Positions 40,301 to 57,500 of a stretch of 64,000 bases of DNA are shown piece after piece. The position numbers were made by a program, and so were the translations under genes. The notes below the pieces were generated by a model. It did no database searches. It worked only from the letters and a program-made list of their open reading frames with translations, and was not told the origin of the DNA. Within the stretch, counting starts at the first letter, position 1. Every line of letters begins with the position of its first letter. This stretch comes from JAGWRA01 sp963711505 (lineage in GTDB: Bacteria; Acidobacteriota; Vicinamibacteria; Vicinamibacterales; CAVVIG01): assembly GCA_963711505.1 (NCBI GenBank), contig CAVQEJ010000001.1, forward strand, positions 682,001 to 746,000. The letters run 5' to 3'.

Positions 40301-41835
40301 TCGATCGGCGTGCGCTGCCCAGACCCGGGTCGGAGTCGCCGGACCCCGTCGCGGCAACGCCGCCGCGGGACGACGACGAACGCCGGATGCTGGCGCTGTG
40401 GTCGGAAGTGCTCGACGCCGGCGTGCGCGGCGTGCACGACGACTTCTTCGACATCGGCGGCCACTCGATGCTGGCCGCCCGGCTGCTGTCGGGTGTCCGG
40501 CGTGTCTTCGACGTCGACGTGCCGCTGCGGGTGCTGTTCGACGCGCCGACGGTGGCACAGCTCACGCGGGCCGTCCGGCTGCTGGCGGCCGGCGTGCCGG
40601 TCGTCGTCCAGTCGTCCGACCCGCGTACACTCGCCGCCGAGGCGGTGCTCGACGCCGACATCACGCCGGCCGCGGCGGCGGCCGTCGATCCGCCGGCGCA
40701 CCTGTTCCTGACGGGAGCCACGGGCTTTCTCGGCACGTACCTGCTGTCGGCCCTGCTCGAGTACACGACGGCGGACATCGTCTGCCTGGTGCGTGCCGAC
40801 GACGAGGCGGCTGGGCTCGAGCGGCTTCAACGGGCGTTGCAGGCGTTCCAGCTGTGGAAGCCGGAGTACGCCGCGCGTCTCGGGGTCAGGCTCGGCGACC
40901 TGAGCCGTCCGCGGCTCGGCCTGACCGAGGCGGCATTCGACGAACTGGCGGGCGCGGTCGACGCGATCTATCACAACGGCGCGCTCGTGAACTTCACCCG
41001 GCCGTACAAGGCGCTGAAGGCCGCCAACGTGCGTGGCACCGTCGAAGTGCTGCGCCTCGCCTGCCATCGCCGCACCAAGCCCGTGCACTACGTGTCGACG
41101 ATGGACGTGCTGGGGGCGGCGTACTACACGACCGGCGAGCGGGATGGACAGCCGCCGCCCGACGGGCTCGCGACGGGCTACGCCGAGAGCAAGTGGGTGG
41201 CCGAGCGGCTGGTGCATCTCGCGCGGCAGCGCGGTCTGCCGGCAGCCGTCTATCGTCCGGCGCGCATCGTGGGCGACAGCCGGACCGGCATCTGGAATAC
41301 CGACGACTTCGCCAGCCGCGCGATCAAGGGTTTGATTCAGCTCGGCGCGGCGCCCGAGGTGCACCCGGTCGACAACATGTCGCCGGTCGACTACGTGAGC
41401 CGGGCGATCGTGCGGCTGTCACAGCTGCCGGCGTCGCGCGAGCTGCCGGCCTGTCACGTGATCAATCCGCAGCCGTTCGCCTGGGATCGGATGTTCGAGT
41501 TCATCCGCACCCGTGGCTATCGCCTCGAGCAGGTGCCGTACCGCACGTGGCACCGCCGCCTGGTGGAGGCGTGCGCTGGCGGCGACGAGAACGCCCTGAA
41601 GCCGCTGCTGCCGCTGTTCCCGGTGCCGCCCGACGGCGGAGAGGGTCCCCCGGAGCCGACGCCGGCGCCGGCCAGGATGCCGGAACCGCGATGCGAGGCG
41701 GCCCAGCAGGCGCTGGCCGGGACCGGCGTGTCGTGTCCGGCGATCGACCAGGCGCTGCTCGCGCGGTATTTCGACTATTTCGTGCGGATCGGGTTCCTGG
41801 CGCCTTCGGCGGCCGGGGCCCGGGCGCGATCCTGA
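37372..41835 (+). CDS. Terminating NRPS C-A(Gly)-T-thioester reductase
   Basis: This encodes 1487 residues from ATG 37372, six bases after the previous stop. The C domain has HHVVSDGVS near 175. The A domain has YTSGSTGRPKG near 642, SFDIAGLEVW and NMYGPTETTIW; the code reads about DILQLGMIWK, a glycine-type code. The carrier is DIGGHSML near 1029. The C-terminal reductase domain has TGATGFLGTYL near 1113 (NAD(P)H site) and GYAESKW near 1268 (Tyr/Lys of the short-chain dehydrogenase type). Such domains release the chain reductively as an aldehyde, or as an alcohol after a second reduction. No thioesterase domain is present. This is therefore the likely end of the assembly line, releasing a glycinal-type terminus that could also cyclise as an imine. 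Confidence 0.93.
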   Translation: MSEIRDPLAHLSPQKRALFDLLSKRRTGQAPPAIPRREASPTAPLSFAQERLWFLDRLEPENPAYNLALAFRIDGSLEADWARRALALLAARHETLRTTIREVDGAPMQVIAPSAALPLEVVDLSATGADRRDAELLAVATARFEQPFDLAAGPLLRTTLVRLSPSRHVLLFVMHHVVSDGVSMGHLAREFFACSMAAAQGRPPALAPLPIQYADYAVWQREWFRGAERQRQLDYWRSQLAGVPPLDLPTDLPRPPVQSVRGRTRRFGLDAALTTRLRAFARANDATLFMTLLTGLAILLARYAGQDDVAIGSPIAGRTHRETEDVIGLFANTLVMRCRLEGCRTPRDVLARVRQVVIGAQDHQDLPFEQLVEALKPARDLSRNPLFQVMFILMTPVGEASIEEVELSPALAKFDLTLLLREQGDRVQGQLEYCTDLFTDATAARLIRHLTTVLSAIVAEPDGELAALGLLDRDERQTVLVAWNRTALPYRTDGGLGRRLAEAAAKHRGRTAVTADGDTVTYGELDDRAARLAAYLVDLGVGPGVPVGVCLERSIDLIVALMAVLRAGGAYVPLDPAFPSERLALMIDDARMPLLLTDGGGRLRPPPSCRLIDLVDARARWMTTPPQPEPVAVEPDELAYVIYTSGSTGRPKGVQIPHRAVLNFLDSMRRTPGLRDDDRLLAVTTLSFDIAGLEVWLPLTTGATVVLAGRDVASDGRELGRLIESERITVMQATPATWRLLQEAGWTNPGGIRVLVGGEALPLDLARYLRRVSRSVWNMYGPTETTIWSAVEPVEEVEGPVPIGRPIGNTRLYVLDERLEPLPPGVVGDLYIGGDGLARGYLGQPDSTADRFVPDPHAGDPGARMYRTGDRATFKDDGRVVFVGRADHQVKLYGYRIEPGDVEAALLTAPGVRQAVVVVREDTPGSPRLVAYVVPESGTTPGGPQLRESVRDRLPAYMVPSAVVVIDALPLTPNGKIDRRALPRPGSESPDPVAATPPRDDDERRMLALWSEVLDAGVRGVHDDFFDIGGHSMLAARLLSGVRRVFDVDVPLRVLFDAPTVAQLTRAVRLLAAGVPVVVQSSDPRTLAAEAVLDADITPAAAAAVDPPAHLFLTGATGFLGTYLLSALLEYTTADIVCLVRADDEAAGLERLQRALQAFQLWKPEYAARLGVRLGDLSRPRLGLTEAAFDELAGAVDAIYHNGALVNFTRPYKALKAANVRGTVEVLRLACHRRTKPVHYVSTMDVLGAAYYTTGERDGQPPPDGLATGYAESKWVAERLVHLARQRGLPAAVYRPARIVGDSRTGIWNTDDFASRAIKGLIQLGAAPEVHPVDNMSPVDYVSRAIVRLSQLPASRELPACHVINPQPFAWDRMFEFIRTRGYRLEQVPYRTWHRRLVEACAGGDENALKPLLPLFPVPPDGGEGPPEPTPAPARMPEPRCEAAQQALAGTGVSCPAIDQALLARYFDYFVRIGFLAPSAAGARARS

Positions 41836-41904
41836 TCGGACGCACACGACGCAGGCACCGGGCGGCCGCGGCGGTCGGGCCGGCGATGGAGACAGGCTTC
41901 TACC

Positions 41905-43902
41905 ATGCTCGTTCTCGGACTCACGGGCGGCCTCGACGCCGCGCACGAAAACGTCTTCGACCTGGCGTTCGACGAGGTGCACGACTCGGCGGCCGTCCTC
42001 GTGCGCGATGGCCGCGTGGTGGCCGCGTTCGAACAGGAGCGGCTGAACCGCATCAAACACACCAACAAGACGGCGGGGCCCTCGATCCGCGCCTGCCTGG
42101 AGGTCGCCGGCGCCCAGCTCGCCGACGTCGATGCCGTCGCCTTCTATGCCACCGAGAGCTATTGCCGGCGTGTGCTCCAGCTGCTGCACCTGCGGAATCC
42201 CGGCCGGTGCGAGCTGCTGACGCCCCGGGGCATGGTGCAGCGGATCCTGCTGCGGGAATTCGGCCGCACGGTCGACGAGGAGAAGATCCGGTTCGTCGGA
42301 CATCACTGGGCGCACGCCGTCAGCACGTACCACCTGTCGGGATTCGACGCCGCGCTCGTGATGACGATCGACGGACAGGGCGAGGGCATCTCGGGCATGG
42401 CGTTCGACGCCCGGGGACCCGAACTGGAGGTGCTGCGCTCGATGCCCGAACGGGATTCCCTCGGGTTCCTGTACCGCGACGTCATCCGGTTCCTCGGCTA
42501 CGAGATGTTCGACGAGTACAAGGTGATGGGGATGGCGCCCTACGGCGACGCCTCGCGCTTCCGCCGCCTGTTCACCGCCTTCTACGATCTGCTGCCCGAT
42601 GGCGAGTACCGGCTGCACCTGGAGCGGGTGGCCGGGCTGTTCGAGTACCTGTCGCCGAGGAAGAAGGGGGAGCCGTTCAGCCGTATTCATCACGACCTCG
42701 CGGCGGCCCTGCAGGAGGCGTTGGAGATCGTCGGTGGCCACGTCGTGCGCCACTTCCAGCAGGCCACGGGGCAGCGTCAGCTCTGCCTGGCCGGGGGCGT
42801 GGCGCACAACTGTTCGCTGAACGGCCGGCTGCTCTATTCGGGGCTGTTCGACCGGATGTTCGTCCAGCCGGCGTCGCACGATGCCGGCTGCGCGCTGGGC
42901 GCCGCGCTGGCCGTCGATCTCGCCGAAGGGGAACGCCGGAGCGCCGATCCGATCGCCCATGTGTTCTGGGGAGCCGACACCGGCGACGACGCCGCGATCG
43001 AGCGTGAGCTGTCCGGATGGCGGGCGTTCCTGTCGGTCGAACGGCGCGACGACATCGTCGGGACGGCCGCAACGCTGCTGGCCGACCAGAAGGTGATCGG
43101 CTGGGTGCAGGGGCGGGCCGAGTTCGGGCCGCGGGCGCTGGGGCACCGGAGCATCCTCGCGGATCCGCGCCCGGCCGAGCACAAGGACATCATCAACCGC
43201 ATGGTGAAGAAGCGCGAGGCCTACCGGCCGTTCGCGCCGTCCGTGCTCGAGGAGCGCGTCGACGAATTCTTCGTGGTGCCCGCCACGCAGAAGCACTTCC
43301 CGTTCATGACGGTCGTCGTCGACGTGCAGCCGGACAAGCGGGAGCTGCTCGGCGCCGTGACGCACGTCGACGGGACGGCGCGCATCCAGACGGTCGATCG
43401 CGGGTCGAACCGGCGGTACCACGATCTGATCACCGCCTTCGGCGAGCGCACGGGCGTGCCGATCGTGCTGAACACCTCGTTCAATAACCACGCCGAGCCG
43501 ATCGTCGATTCCGTGCGCGACGCCGTCGTCTGCTTCCTGACGACCGATCTGCACCATCTGGTCGTGGGTGATTATCTCGTGTCCAAGCGGGAGGCGCGCG
43601 ACGAGGACTGGCTCGCGCTGCGGGTCTCGCTGCCGCCGGCCGTCGCGGTGTCGCGCGAGACGCGGCACGGCGATGCCGTTCATACGGAGACGGCCTGCCG
43701 TATCGGATTCACCTACGACCACGGCAAGTCGGCGACGCTGTCGGCGGGGCTGTATGGCGTGCTCGTGGCGGCCGATGGGGTGCGGACGCTGGGTGAGCTC
43801 GTGCGGGAGGCAGGGTTGAACGATCAGGCGGCGGGGAGCCTGCTGGGCGAACTGGCGGAGCTCTGGTCGGCCCGGATGGTGCGGCTGGAACCGGCCGGGT
43901 GA
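41905..43902 (+). CDS. O-carbamoyltransferase (NodU/CmcH type) with extra C-terminal domain
   Basis: This 665-residue enzyme moves a carbamoyl group from carbamoyl phosphate, through carbamoyl-AMP, to a hydroxyl. Seen: GHHWAHAVSTYHLSGFDAA near 132, DGQGEG, GGVAHNCSLNG near 297, QGRAEFGPRALGHRSILADPR near 400 and NTSFNNHAEP near 521. The usual fold ends near LVVGDYLVSKR (about 550). About 110 further residues follow, ending in a helical stretch (LYGVLVAADGVRTLGELV, LLGELAELWSARMVRLEP) that resembles a small winged-helix or PqqD-like domain. It lies 69 bases after the reductase NRPS on the same strand, so it probably tailors the product. Candidate acceptors are the beta-hydroxyls from the PKS modules, Ser, or a reduced terminus. 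Confidence 0.9.
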   Translation: MLVLGLTGGLDAAHENVFDLAFDEVHDSAAVLVRDGRVVAAFEQERLNRIKHTNKTAGPSIRACLEVAGAQLADVDAVAFYATESYCRRVLQLLHLRNPGRCELLTPRGMVQRILLREFGRTVDEEKIRFVGHHWAHAVSTYHLSGFDAALVMTIDGQGEGISGMAFDARGPELEVLRSMPERDSLGFLYRDVIRFLGYEMFDEYKVMGMAPYGDASRFRRLFTAFYDLLPDGEYRLHLERVAGLFEYLSPRKKGEPFSRIHHDLAAALQEALEIVGGHVVRHFQQATGQRQLCLAGGVAHNCSLNGRLLYSGLFDRMFVQPASHDAGCALGAALAVDLAEGERRSADPIAHVFWGADTGDDAAIERELSGWRAFLSVERRDDIVGTAATLLADQKVIGWVQGRAEFGPRALGHRSILADPRPAEHKDIINRMVKKREAYRPFAPSVLEERVDEFFVVPATQKHFPFMTVVVDVQPDKRELLGAVTHVDGTARIQTVDRGSNRRYHDLITAFGERTGVPIVLNTSFNNHAEPIVDSVRDAVVCFLTTDLHHLVVGDYLVSKREARDEDWLALRVSLPPAVAVSRETRHGDAVHTETACRIGFTYDHGKSATLSAGLYGVLVAADGVRTLGELVREAGLNDQAAGSLLGELAELWSARMVRLEPAG

Positions 43903-43911
43903 TCCGGACCG

Positions 43912-43937
43912 GGCCCGCCGGTGCACACCGGCGGGCC
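43912..43937. terminator. Strong hairpin between convergent arms
   Basis: A 12-base arm GGCCCGCCGGTG (43912-43923) pairs perfectly with 43926-43937 across a two-base CA gap. It lies exactly between the stop of the carbamoyltransferase and the stop of the convergent DUF481 gene, as expected for a bidirectional terminator. No clear T-run follows on either strand. Confidence 0.6.
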
Positions 43938-43950
43938 GGCCCGTCTGGCC

Positions 43951-44954
43951 CTAGAACTTGAACTGGACGCCGGACGTGAACGTCCGGTAGAAGTTGATCA
44001 CCGGGTACGGCAGGATGCTGTCGTACTGGTAGTCGAAGCCGATCGACAGGCCCACCCTCGGCGACACCATCCCCAGCAGCTTGATCGAGCCCGAGTCCTG
44101 GTTCCGGCCGCTGCTCGGCGTGTAGATGTAGATCTGCGACTGCGTCAGCGACATCGCCTTGCTGAACTGGACGAACAGCGTCTGGTAGGTCCCCACGCCC
44201 ATGCCATTGAAGTTGATCGAGCGCAGGATCGCGGCGAAAGCGCCGGTGTCCTCGAACTCGGTGTGCGTGTAGCTGATGCCGGGCGCGACGGTCAGCTTCA
44301 CCGTCTTGGTCGAGAACGGCAGGAAGGCGACGCCGTCCAGCGTCGAGAACGAGTACTGTACTGAAGGACCCGGTTGATGTCGATCGTGTTGCGGCTGACG
44401 AACGCGAACCTCTGGCTCAGCGGCCGGTTGTAGGCGACGGTCGTCTGGTAGTCGTTCGCCGTATCCGGATTCGGGTCGGTCTTCTGCAGCGTGTAGCTGC
44501 CGATGACGGCGATCGCGTCGCGCTTGGTGGCGCGCTCCACGAAGCCGGATACCTGCACCGTATTGCTGTTCCCCACCTGGAGGGCCGGCGCCATGCCCGA
44601 GACGAACGCGTAGCTCCCGTTCAGCGTGCCGCTCCACTTCGCGCCGGCTTCCGTTCGGGCGGCCGGATTCACCTCCGTCGCGCTCGTGCCTGCCGTCGCG
44701 GTCGGGACCTGGGCGGCGCCGACGCTCGCGATGTCCGTCTTCGTCAGCACGAGATCGCCGAGCAGATCCGACTTGAAATAGACCTTGTCACCTTCCTGTT
44801 TGGTCACCGTGCCGACCAGATGCGTACCGTCGGTGAGAACCAGGGTGACGCGCGCAGGTGTTTCGTTCTGAGCGGCGGCGGGCGCCGCCATCACCAGGAG
44901 GCCGGCAAAGCCGAGAACGAGAGCGAGGCACATCGGAACCAGAGCGCGTTTCAT
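43951..44954 (-). CDS. DUF481 (YdiY-like) outer-membrane protein, one frame break
   Basis: ATG 44954 follows AAAGGA. A signal peptide (residues 1-28, cut after APAAAQ) leads into a short beta domain (VTLVLTDGTHLVGTVTKQEGDKVYF) and then a beta-barrel with alternating aromatic strands ending in FTSGVQFKF, the terminal Phe typical of outer-membrane proteins. The two halves lie in different frames and join near 44355, at a repeated GTACTGTACT; unlike the other breaks the offset is minus one or plus two. It lies 96 bases downstream of NRPS-3 on the same strand. The role is unknown; passage or tolerance of the product at the outer membrane is speculation. Confidence 0.8.
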
Positions 44955-45013
44955 ACGGTGTCACGTCCTTTCGCTGAAATCATCGACACGGCCTCCGGCC
45001 GCGCATTCTTTCG

Positions 45014-45019
45014 ACTATA
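45014..45019 (-). promoter_or_regulatory. Possible -10 box for the DUF481 gene
   Basis: TATAGT on the minus strand lies 60 bases before the DUF481 start, in the gap after NRPS-3. No convincing -35 element is present, so the gene may equally be read through from the NRPS genes. Confidence 0.25.
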
Positions 45020-45050
45020 CCATCAGTCCCGCCATAACTTCCGGACGCCT

Positions 45051-51496
<6,446 letters not shown>

Positions 51497-51512
51497 GACT
51501 TCCGTGGGTGAA

Positions 51513-54500
51513 CTACTTCAGCCGGTCGAGCAGCCGGTCCAGGTCGCGGCGGCTGAGGCCGGAGTCGGCGAAGGCCTGCTCCGGACCGGCGACCGGAACG
51601 CTCCGGGCGAACAGCCGGAGCGCGTCGACGAACGACGCCGACAGCCGTTCGATCGTGGCGGCGCGATGACTCGTCGTGCTGTACGTCCAGTCGAGCGTCA
51701 GTCGTCCGCCGGCGATGCCGCCGTTCAGCTCGATGAGATGCGGACGGCGTCCGGCAGCCGCACGCATCGCGCCGGCCGGTTCCGCCGCCGGGCCGAATGC
51801 CGCGGCGGCGCCCGACGCCCGCTCGAACCGTCCGAGATAGTTGAACGCCAGCTCGCGGGGCGGCAGGGCCGCCAGCCGCAGGCGCACGCTGGCGTCCGGA
51901 TGCAGCCAGCGCAGGGCGCCGTAACCGACCCCGTGATGCGGGACCGCCCGCCGCTGGTTGCGCACGGCCGCCAGCCAGGCTCCGCCGTCTGCGTCGGACG
52001 GCACGTCCAGCCGCATCGGAAACAGCGCGGTGAACCAGCCGACGGTTCGCGAGACGTCCAGATCGTCGTGGCCCGGCAGGGTCCGTCCCTGGCCCTCGAG
52101 ATCGAGCCAGACCGACGGCCGGCCGGTCCAGCCGGCCAGCACACGCGCGAGGGCGGCGAGCAGCAGCTCGTCGATGCCGAGCTGGTGCGCGGCTGCGGTC
52201 TCCCGCACCAGCGTGCCCGTCGTCTCGGCATCGAGATCGAGGTGAACCGTCGCCTCCGTGGCCACGAGATTCGCCTCGGCCGGAGCCTCGGCATCGCGCG
52301 GCAGTGCGGCCGACACGCCGGTGCCCCGCGAGATCCAGGTACTCGACTTCCCGACGAGCTGCCGCGCTGGACGCCCAGCCGGCCAGCCTGGACGACCAGG
52401 CGCTGAGCGACGCGGTACGCGCCGGCAGCGCGAGTGTCTCTCCGCGCACGGCCCGCTCGAACAGGTGACCGAGGTCGTCCAACAGGATACGCCAGGACAC
52501 CGCATCGACGGCCAGGTGGTGCACGGCGAGCAGCAGCCGGCCGGTGCGCGCGGCGCCACGATCGAACCAGGCCGCCCTGATGATCGGTCCGTGCACGAGA
52601 TCGATTCGTGCCTGCTCGTCCGCGACGGCCGCGGCCAGCGCGGCCGGCCATCGGTCGTCTCCGATGGCCGTGCAGTCGTGCCGGACGAATGGAGCCGCCG
52701 TGCCCGGTGGCGCGCAGACCAGACGGCTCCGGTCGTCGGGCGGGGCCAGGTGGAGCCGCAACGCGTCGTGGCAGCGGACGACCTCGTTCAGGCAGCGTTG
52801 TGCCAGATCGTGGTCGAAGCCGGCTGGCACGTCGAGCAGGACGGCCTGGTTCCAGTGCTGCGGCTCGGCGACATCCTGCGCGAAGAACCAGTGCTGCATC
52901 GGCGTCATGACGATGCTGCCGGTCATCGGCGCGTCAGGGGCCGAGGCGGCGTCGTCGGCCGAGGCCATGGCGGCGACGAGCTCCGCGACGGTCTGGTGCT
53001 GGAAGATCAGCTTCGGCGTCAGCGTCAGCCCCTGTATGCGCGCGCGCGAGGCCACCTGGACGCTCAGGATCGAATCGCCGCCGAGCTCGAAGAAGTTGTC
53101 GTGCAGGCCGATCGCCGGCCGCCCGAGCACGTCCCGCCAGATGCCGAGCAGCGCGGCTTCCTGCGACGAGCGCGGCGCCTCGTCGGACGGGGCCGCCGCC
53201 GGCGGCGCCGGCGGGACCGGCAGCGACGCGCGATCGATCTTGCCGTTCGGCAGCTGGGGCAGCGTGTCGAGCACGACGAGTGCCGCCGGCACCTGATAGG
53301 GCGGCAGGCGCGATGCGAGCCAGGCGCGCAGGGCTGTCGTCTCCGGCTCGTGCCCGCCGGCCGGCGAGACGTACGCGACGAGCCGGGGTTCGCCCGGACG
53401 GTCCTCGCGGACGATCGCCGCCGCCTGCCGGACGGAGGGATGCGATGCCAGCACGGCTTCGATCTCACCGAGCTCGATGCGGAAGCCACGGAGCTTCACC
53501 TGGCCATCCAGCCGGCCGAGGAACTCGATCACCCCGTCGGCACGAAAGCGTGCGAGATCGCCGGTCCGGTACAGCCGCCCGCCCGGGACGTCGCCGAAGG
53601 CATCGGGAACGAAGGCGGCGGCCGTCAGGTCGGGCCGTCCGAGGTAGCCGAGGCCGACGCCCACACCGCCGAGGTACAGTTCGCCGGGCAGCCCGGCCGG
53701 CAACGGCTCGAATGCGGCATCCAGCACGTACGCCTGCACGTTGGCGATCGGGCGGCCGATGGGGACGACGGCACCCGATTCGTCGGGCCGGCATTCCCAG
53801 GCGACCGAATCAATCGTGACCTCGGTCGGTCCGTAGAGATTGATGAGGCGGGCCCGGCTCTTCGCGAAGAAGCGCTCACGGAGTGACGGAGGCAGCGCTT
53901 CGCCGCCGCAGAAGATCCGCGTCAGCGTCGCGCATGCGGCGAATTGGGGCTCCTCGAGCAACAGCGCCAGCAGCGACGGAACGACCTGGAGCGTCGTGAC
54001 ACCCGTCTCCCGGATGACGCGGCACAGGTATGCGGGATCGCGGTGGCCGTCGGGCTCGGCGACGACGAGCGTGCCGCCGCAGAGCAGGGGGGCGTAGAAC
54101 TCCCAGACCGAGGCGTCGAAGCTGAAGGGGGTCTTCTGGAGGACGCGATCGTCGGCGGAGAGCCCGAACGCCTCGAGGAACCACCGCATGTGGTTCACGA
54201 GCGCGCGGTGGGGAATGACGACGCCCTTCGGCTGCCCGGTGGATCCGGAGGTGTAGAGCACGTATGCCGGTGCTTCGCCATCGGTGACGAGGTCCGGTCG
54301 GGCCGCGTCGAACGACGCCAGTGTCAGCGCCTCGAGGTCGAGCCGCACGATCGGCACGTCGGCCGGCAGATCGACGGTGAGGCTCGACGTCGTGACCACG
54401 GCCGCGGCGCCGGCGTTGGTCAGCATGAAGGCGATGCGGTCGCGCGGGTAGTCGGGGGCGACCGCCACGTAAGCCGCACCCGTCTTCAGGACGGCCAGCA

Positions 54501-57500
54501 GCGAGACGACCATCGCGGCGGACCGCTCGAGACAGATCGCCACACGGTCTCCGGGGCCGGCGCCGATCTGCATGAGACGATGCGCGAGCTGGTTGGCCTG
54601 CCGATCGAGCTCGGCGTACGTGAGACGGTCCGGACCCGACACCACGGCGATGTGCTCCGGCGTGCGATCGACCTGTTCCTCGACGAGTCGATGGATCCCG
54701 CCGGCCGGAGGATACGCGCGGCCGGTCCGGTTCCAGTCTGCGAGGATGTGCCTCCGCTCGCCGGAGGTGAGCAGCGGCAGTTCGGCGATCCGGCGATCGG
54801 GCGCCGCGACCGCGACTTCGATGAGCGCCAGGTAGTGCCGCAGCATCTGCGCCGCCGTCTCCCGCTCGAACAGGTCGGCGCTGTACTGCAGCGACGCCGT
54901 GAGGGTGCCCGCCGATTCGAGGATCGTGAGGCTCAGGTCGAACTTGGCGGTCGGGCTCTCGAGGGCGAGCGGCTGCAGGCGGACGCCCGCGAACGCCGTG
55001 GCCGGCACCGCCGGGCGCTCCAGCGAGAACATCGCTTCGAACAGCGGATGACGGCTCAGGTCGCGTCCCGGGTGCAGGTCCTCCACGACGAGATCGAAGG
55101 GGACGTCCTGGTGGGCCTGCGCATCGAGAACCATGGCGCGCACGTGGGTCACCAGATCGCGGAACGGCATCGCTGGTTCGATGCCGGCCCTCAGGACGAG
55201 CGTGTTCACGAACAGCCCGACCACGCCTTCGATCTCGCGGTGCCGACGGCCGGCCACCGGCGAACCCACCGCCAGGTCCGTGCGCCCGGTGTGGCGGTGC
55301 AGCCAGGCGTAGAACGCCGCGAGCAGCGTCATGTAGGGGGTCACCCCTTCACCGCGACTCCACGACCGGATTGCCTCGGTCAGCGCTGCCGGCACGGTCA
55401 GTGACACCGTCCCGCCGGCGGACGTGCGCTCTGCCGGCCGCGGGAAGTCGGCCGACAGCTGCAGGGGCTGAAGGTCCGCGAGGTGGTGCCTCCAGGTACT
55501 CGCGCTGCCGCTGCGGCTCGTGGCCGCGGAGCCAGTCACGCTGCCACAGCGCGAAGTCGGCGTACTGGACGTCGAGCGGCGGCCGGCCGTCCGGTCGTCC
55601 CTCGCAGGCATCCTGATAGCCGGCGGCGAGATCCTTCAGCAGGAGCTCGAGCGACCATTCGTCGGCGGCGATGTGGTGCAGCGTGACCAGCAGCAGGCCG
55701 CGCCGCGGTCCGGTCCGCACGACGGTGAGGCGCCACGGCGCGTCGTGTTCCAGATCGAACGGCGTCGCCGACTCCCGGGCGGCCAGCCGGATCGCGGCGT
55801 CATCCGCATCGTCGCCATCCAGCGTCTCTTCGCGGACGGCCGGCAGCAGCGCCGGATCGTCCTGGGCGAAGGGCCGGCCTTCGTCGATGACGATCCGTGT
55901 CCGCAGGACGTGATGACGGGAGGCCGTGCGGCGGGCCGCCTCGGCGAGCGCAGCCGTGTCGAGGTCGCCGTCGAAACGGAGCGCAATCGGGATGTTGTAC
56001 GCCGTGCTCCCGGGATCCAGCTGCTGCAGGAACCAGATCCGCTGCTGGCCGTACGAGAGCGACGTGGGCGCCGTGCTCGTCCGCCGCCGGATGTGGTCGG
56101 CCACGTCGCTGGCGGCGTCCGAGGGTGAGAGGGCATCGAGAGCCGCGGCCAGCTCCGCAATCGTCGGGCAGTCGAAGATCAGCCGCAGCGGCTGCTCGAT
56201 CTTCATCGTCTCGCGGATACGGGCCATCAGGCGCGTCGCGAGCAGCGAGTGGCCGCCGAGGTCGAAGAAGTTGTCGGCCACGCCGACCGCGTCGAGCCCG
56301 AGCAGCTCCTGCCAGAGATGAACGAGCGTCCCTTCGGTGGGCGTGCGCGGGGCGATCGGTGCCGGGCGCCGGCGGCCGGCCGGATCGGGCAGCGCGGCAC
56401 GATCCAGCTTGCCGTTCGGCGTGCGCGGCAGCGCCTCGAGCCGGCAGAAGGTGGCGGGCACCATGTACGCCGGCATCCGCTTGCCGAGATACTCGCGCAG
56501 CTCCGCCGGCGACGGAGGGGTGGCGCCCGCGGCCGTGTAGTAGGCGACGAGCTGCGGGTCGCCGTTCTCGTCGCGGCGGACGACGACGGCGGTGTCGGCG
56601 AGGGCGGGATGGGCTTCGAGGCGCGCCTGGATCTCGCCGGGCTCGATCCGGAATCCGCGGATCTTCACCTGCTGATCGGCACGGCCGAGGAATTCGACGC
56701 GGCCGTCCGGGCGAAACCGGCCGAGATCGCCGGTGCGATACAGTCTCGCGCCCGGTCGGCCGCTGAACGGGTCCGGCACGAAGCGCTCCGCCGTCAGTTC
56801 CGGTCTGGCGAAGTAGCCGCGTGCGAGCCCGTCGCCGCCGAGCAGCAGCTCCCCGATGACGCCGATCGGCACGGGTTCGAGGTTGCCGTCGACCAGGTAG
56901 AGCTGCGTGTTGGCGATCGGGTGGCCGATGGTGGCCGGGCCGCCTGGCGTTCGTCGTGTGAACGTGGAGTAGGTCGTGTCCTCGGAGGGGCCGTAGAGAT
57001 CGTAGACGCGCTCCACCCCCGGGACCGTGCAGAGGCGATCGGCGAGCGCGGCGGTCAGCGGCTCGCCCGCCAGGCAGATCGTGCGGACCGAGGCCGGGAT
57101 GGCGTCCTGTCGCTCGAGCTCGGCGATGGCCGACGGCACGGTGTTGACGAGCGTCACCGAGCCGGCTTCTTCGAGGGCTGGCAGCGCCAGCGCGTGCTCG
57201 GCGAGGACGATCGAGCCGCCGGCGGCCAGGGTCAGGAAGATCTCGAAGACCGAGAGGTCGAAGCAGATCGACGTCGACGCGAGGACTCCGGACAGTTCGG
57301 CATCACCGAACACGCCGCGCGCCCATGCCACGAGCGCGACGGCGCTGCGGTGCGTAATGGCCGTTCCCTTCGGCCGCCCGGTCGATCCCGACGTATAGAT
57401 GATGTAGGCCAGGTTCTCCGGAGCGACCCGTGCCGGTGGGCGCGGTCCGGATCCCATGGCCTGTCCGGCCCCTGCGTCGAGCAGCACGGTCGTGACGCCG

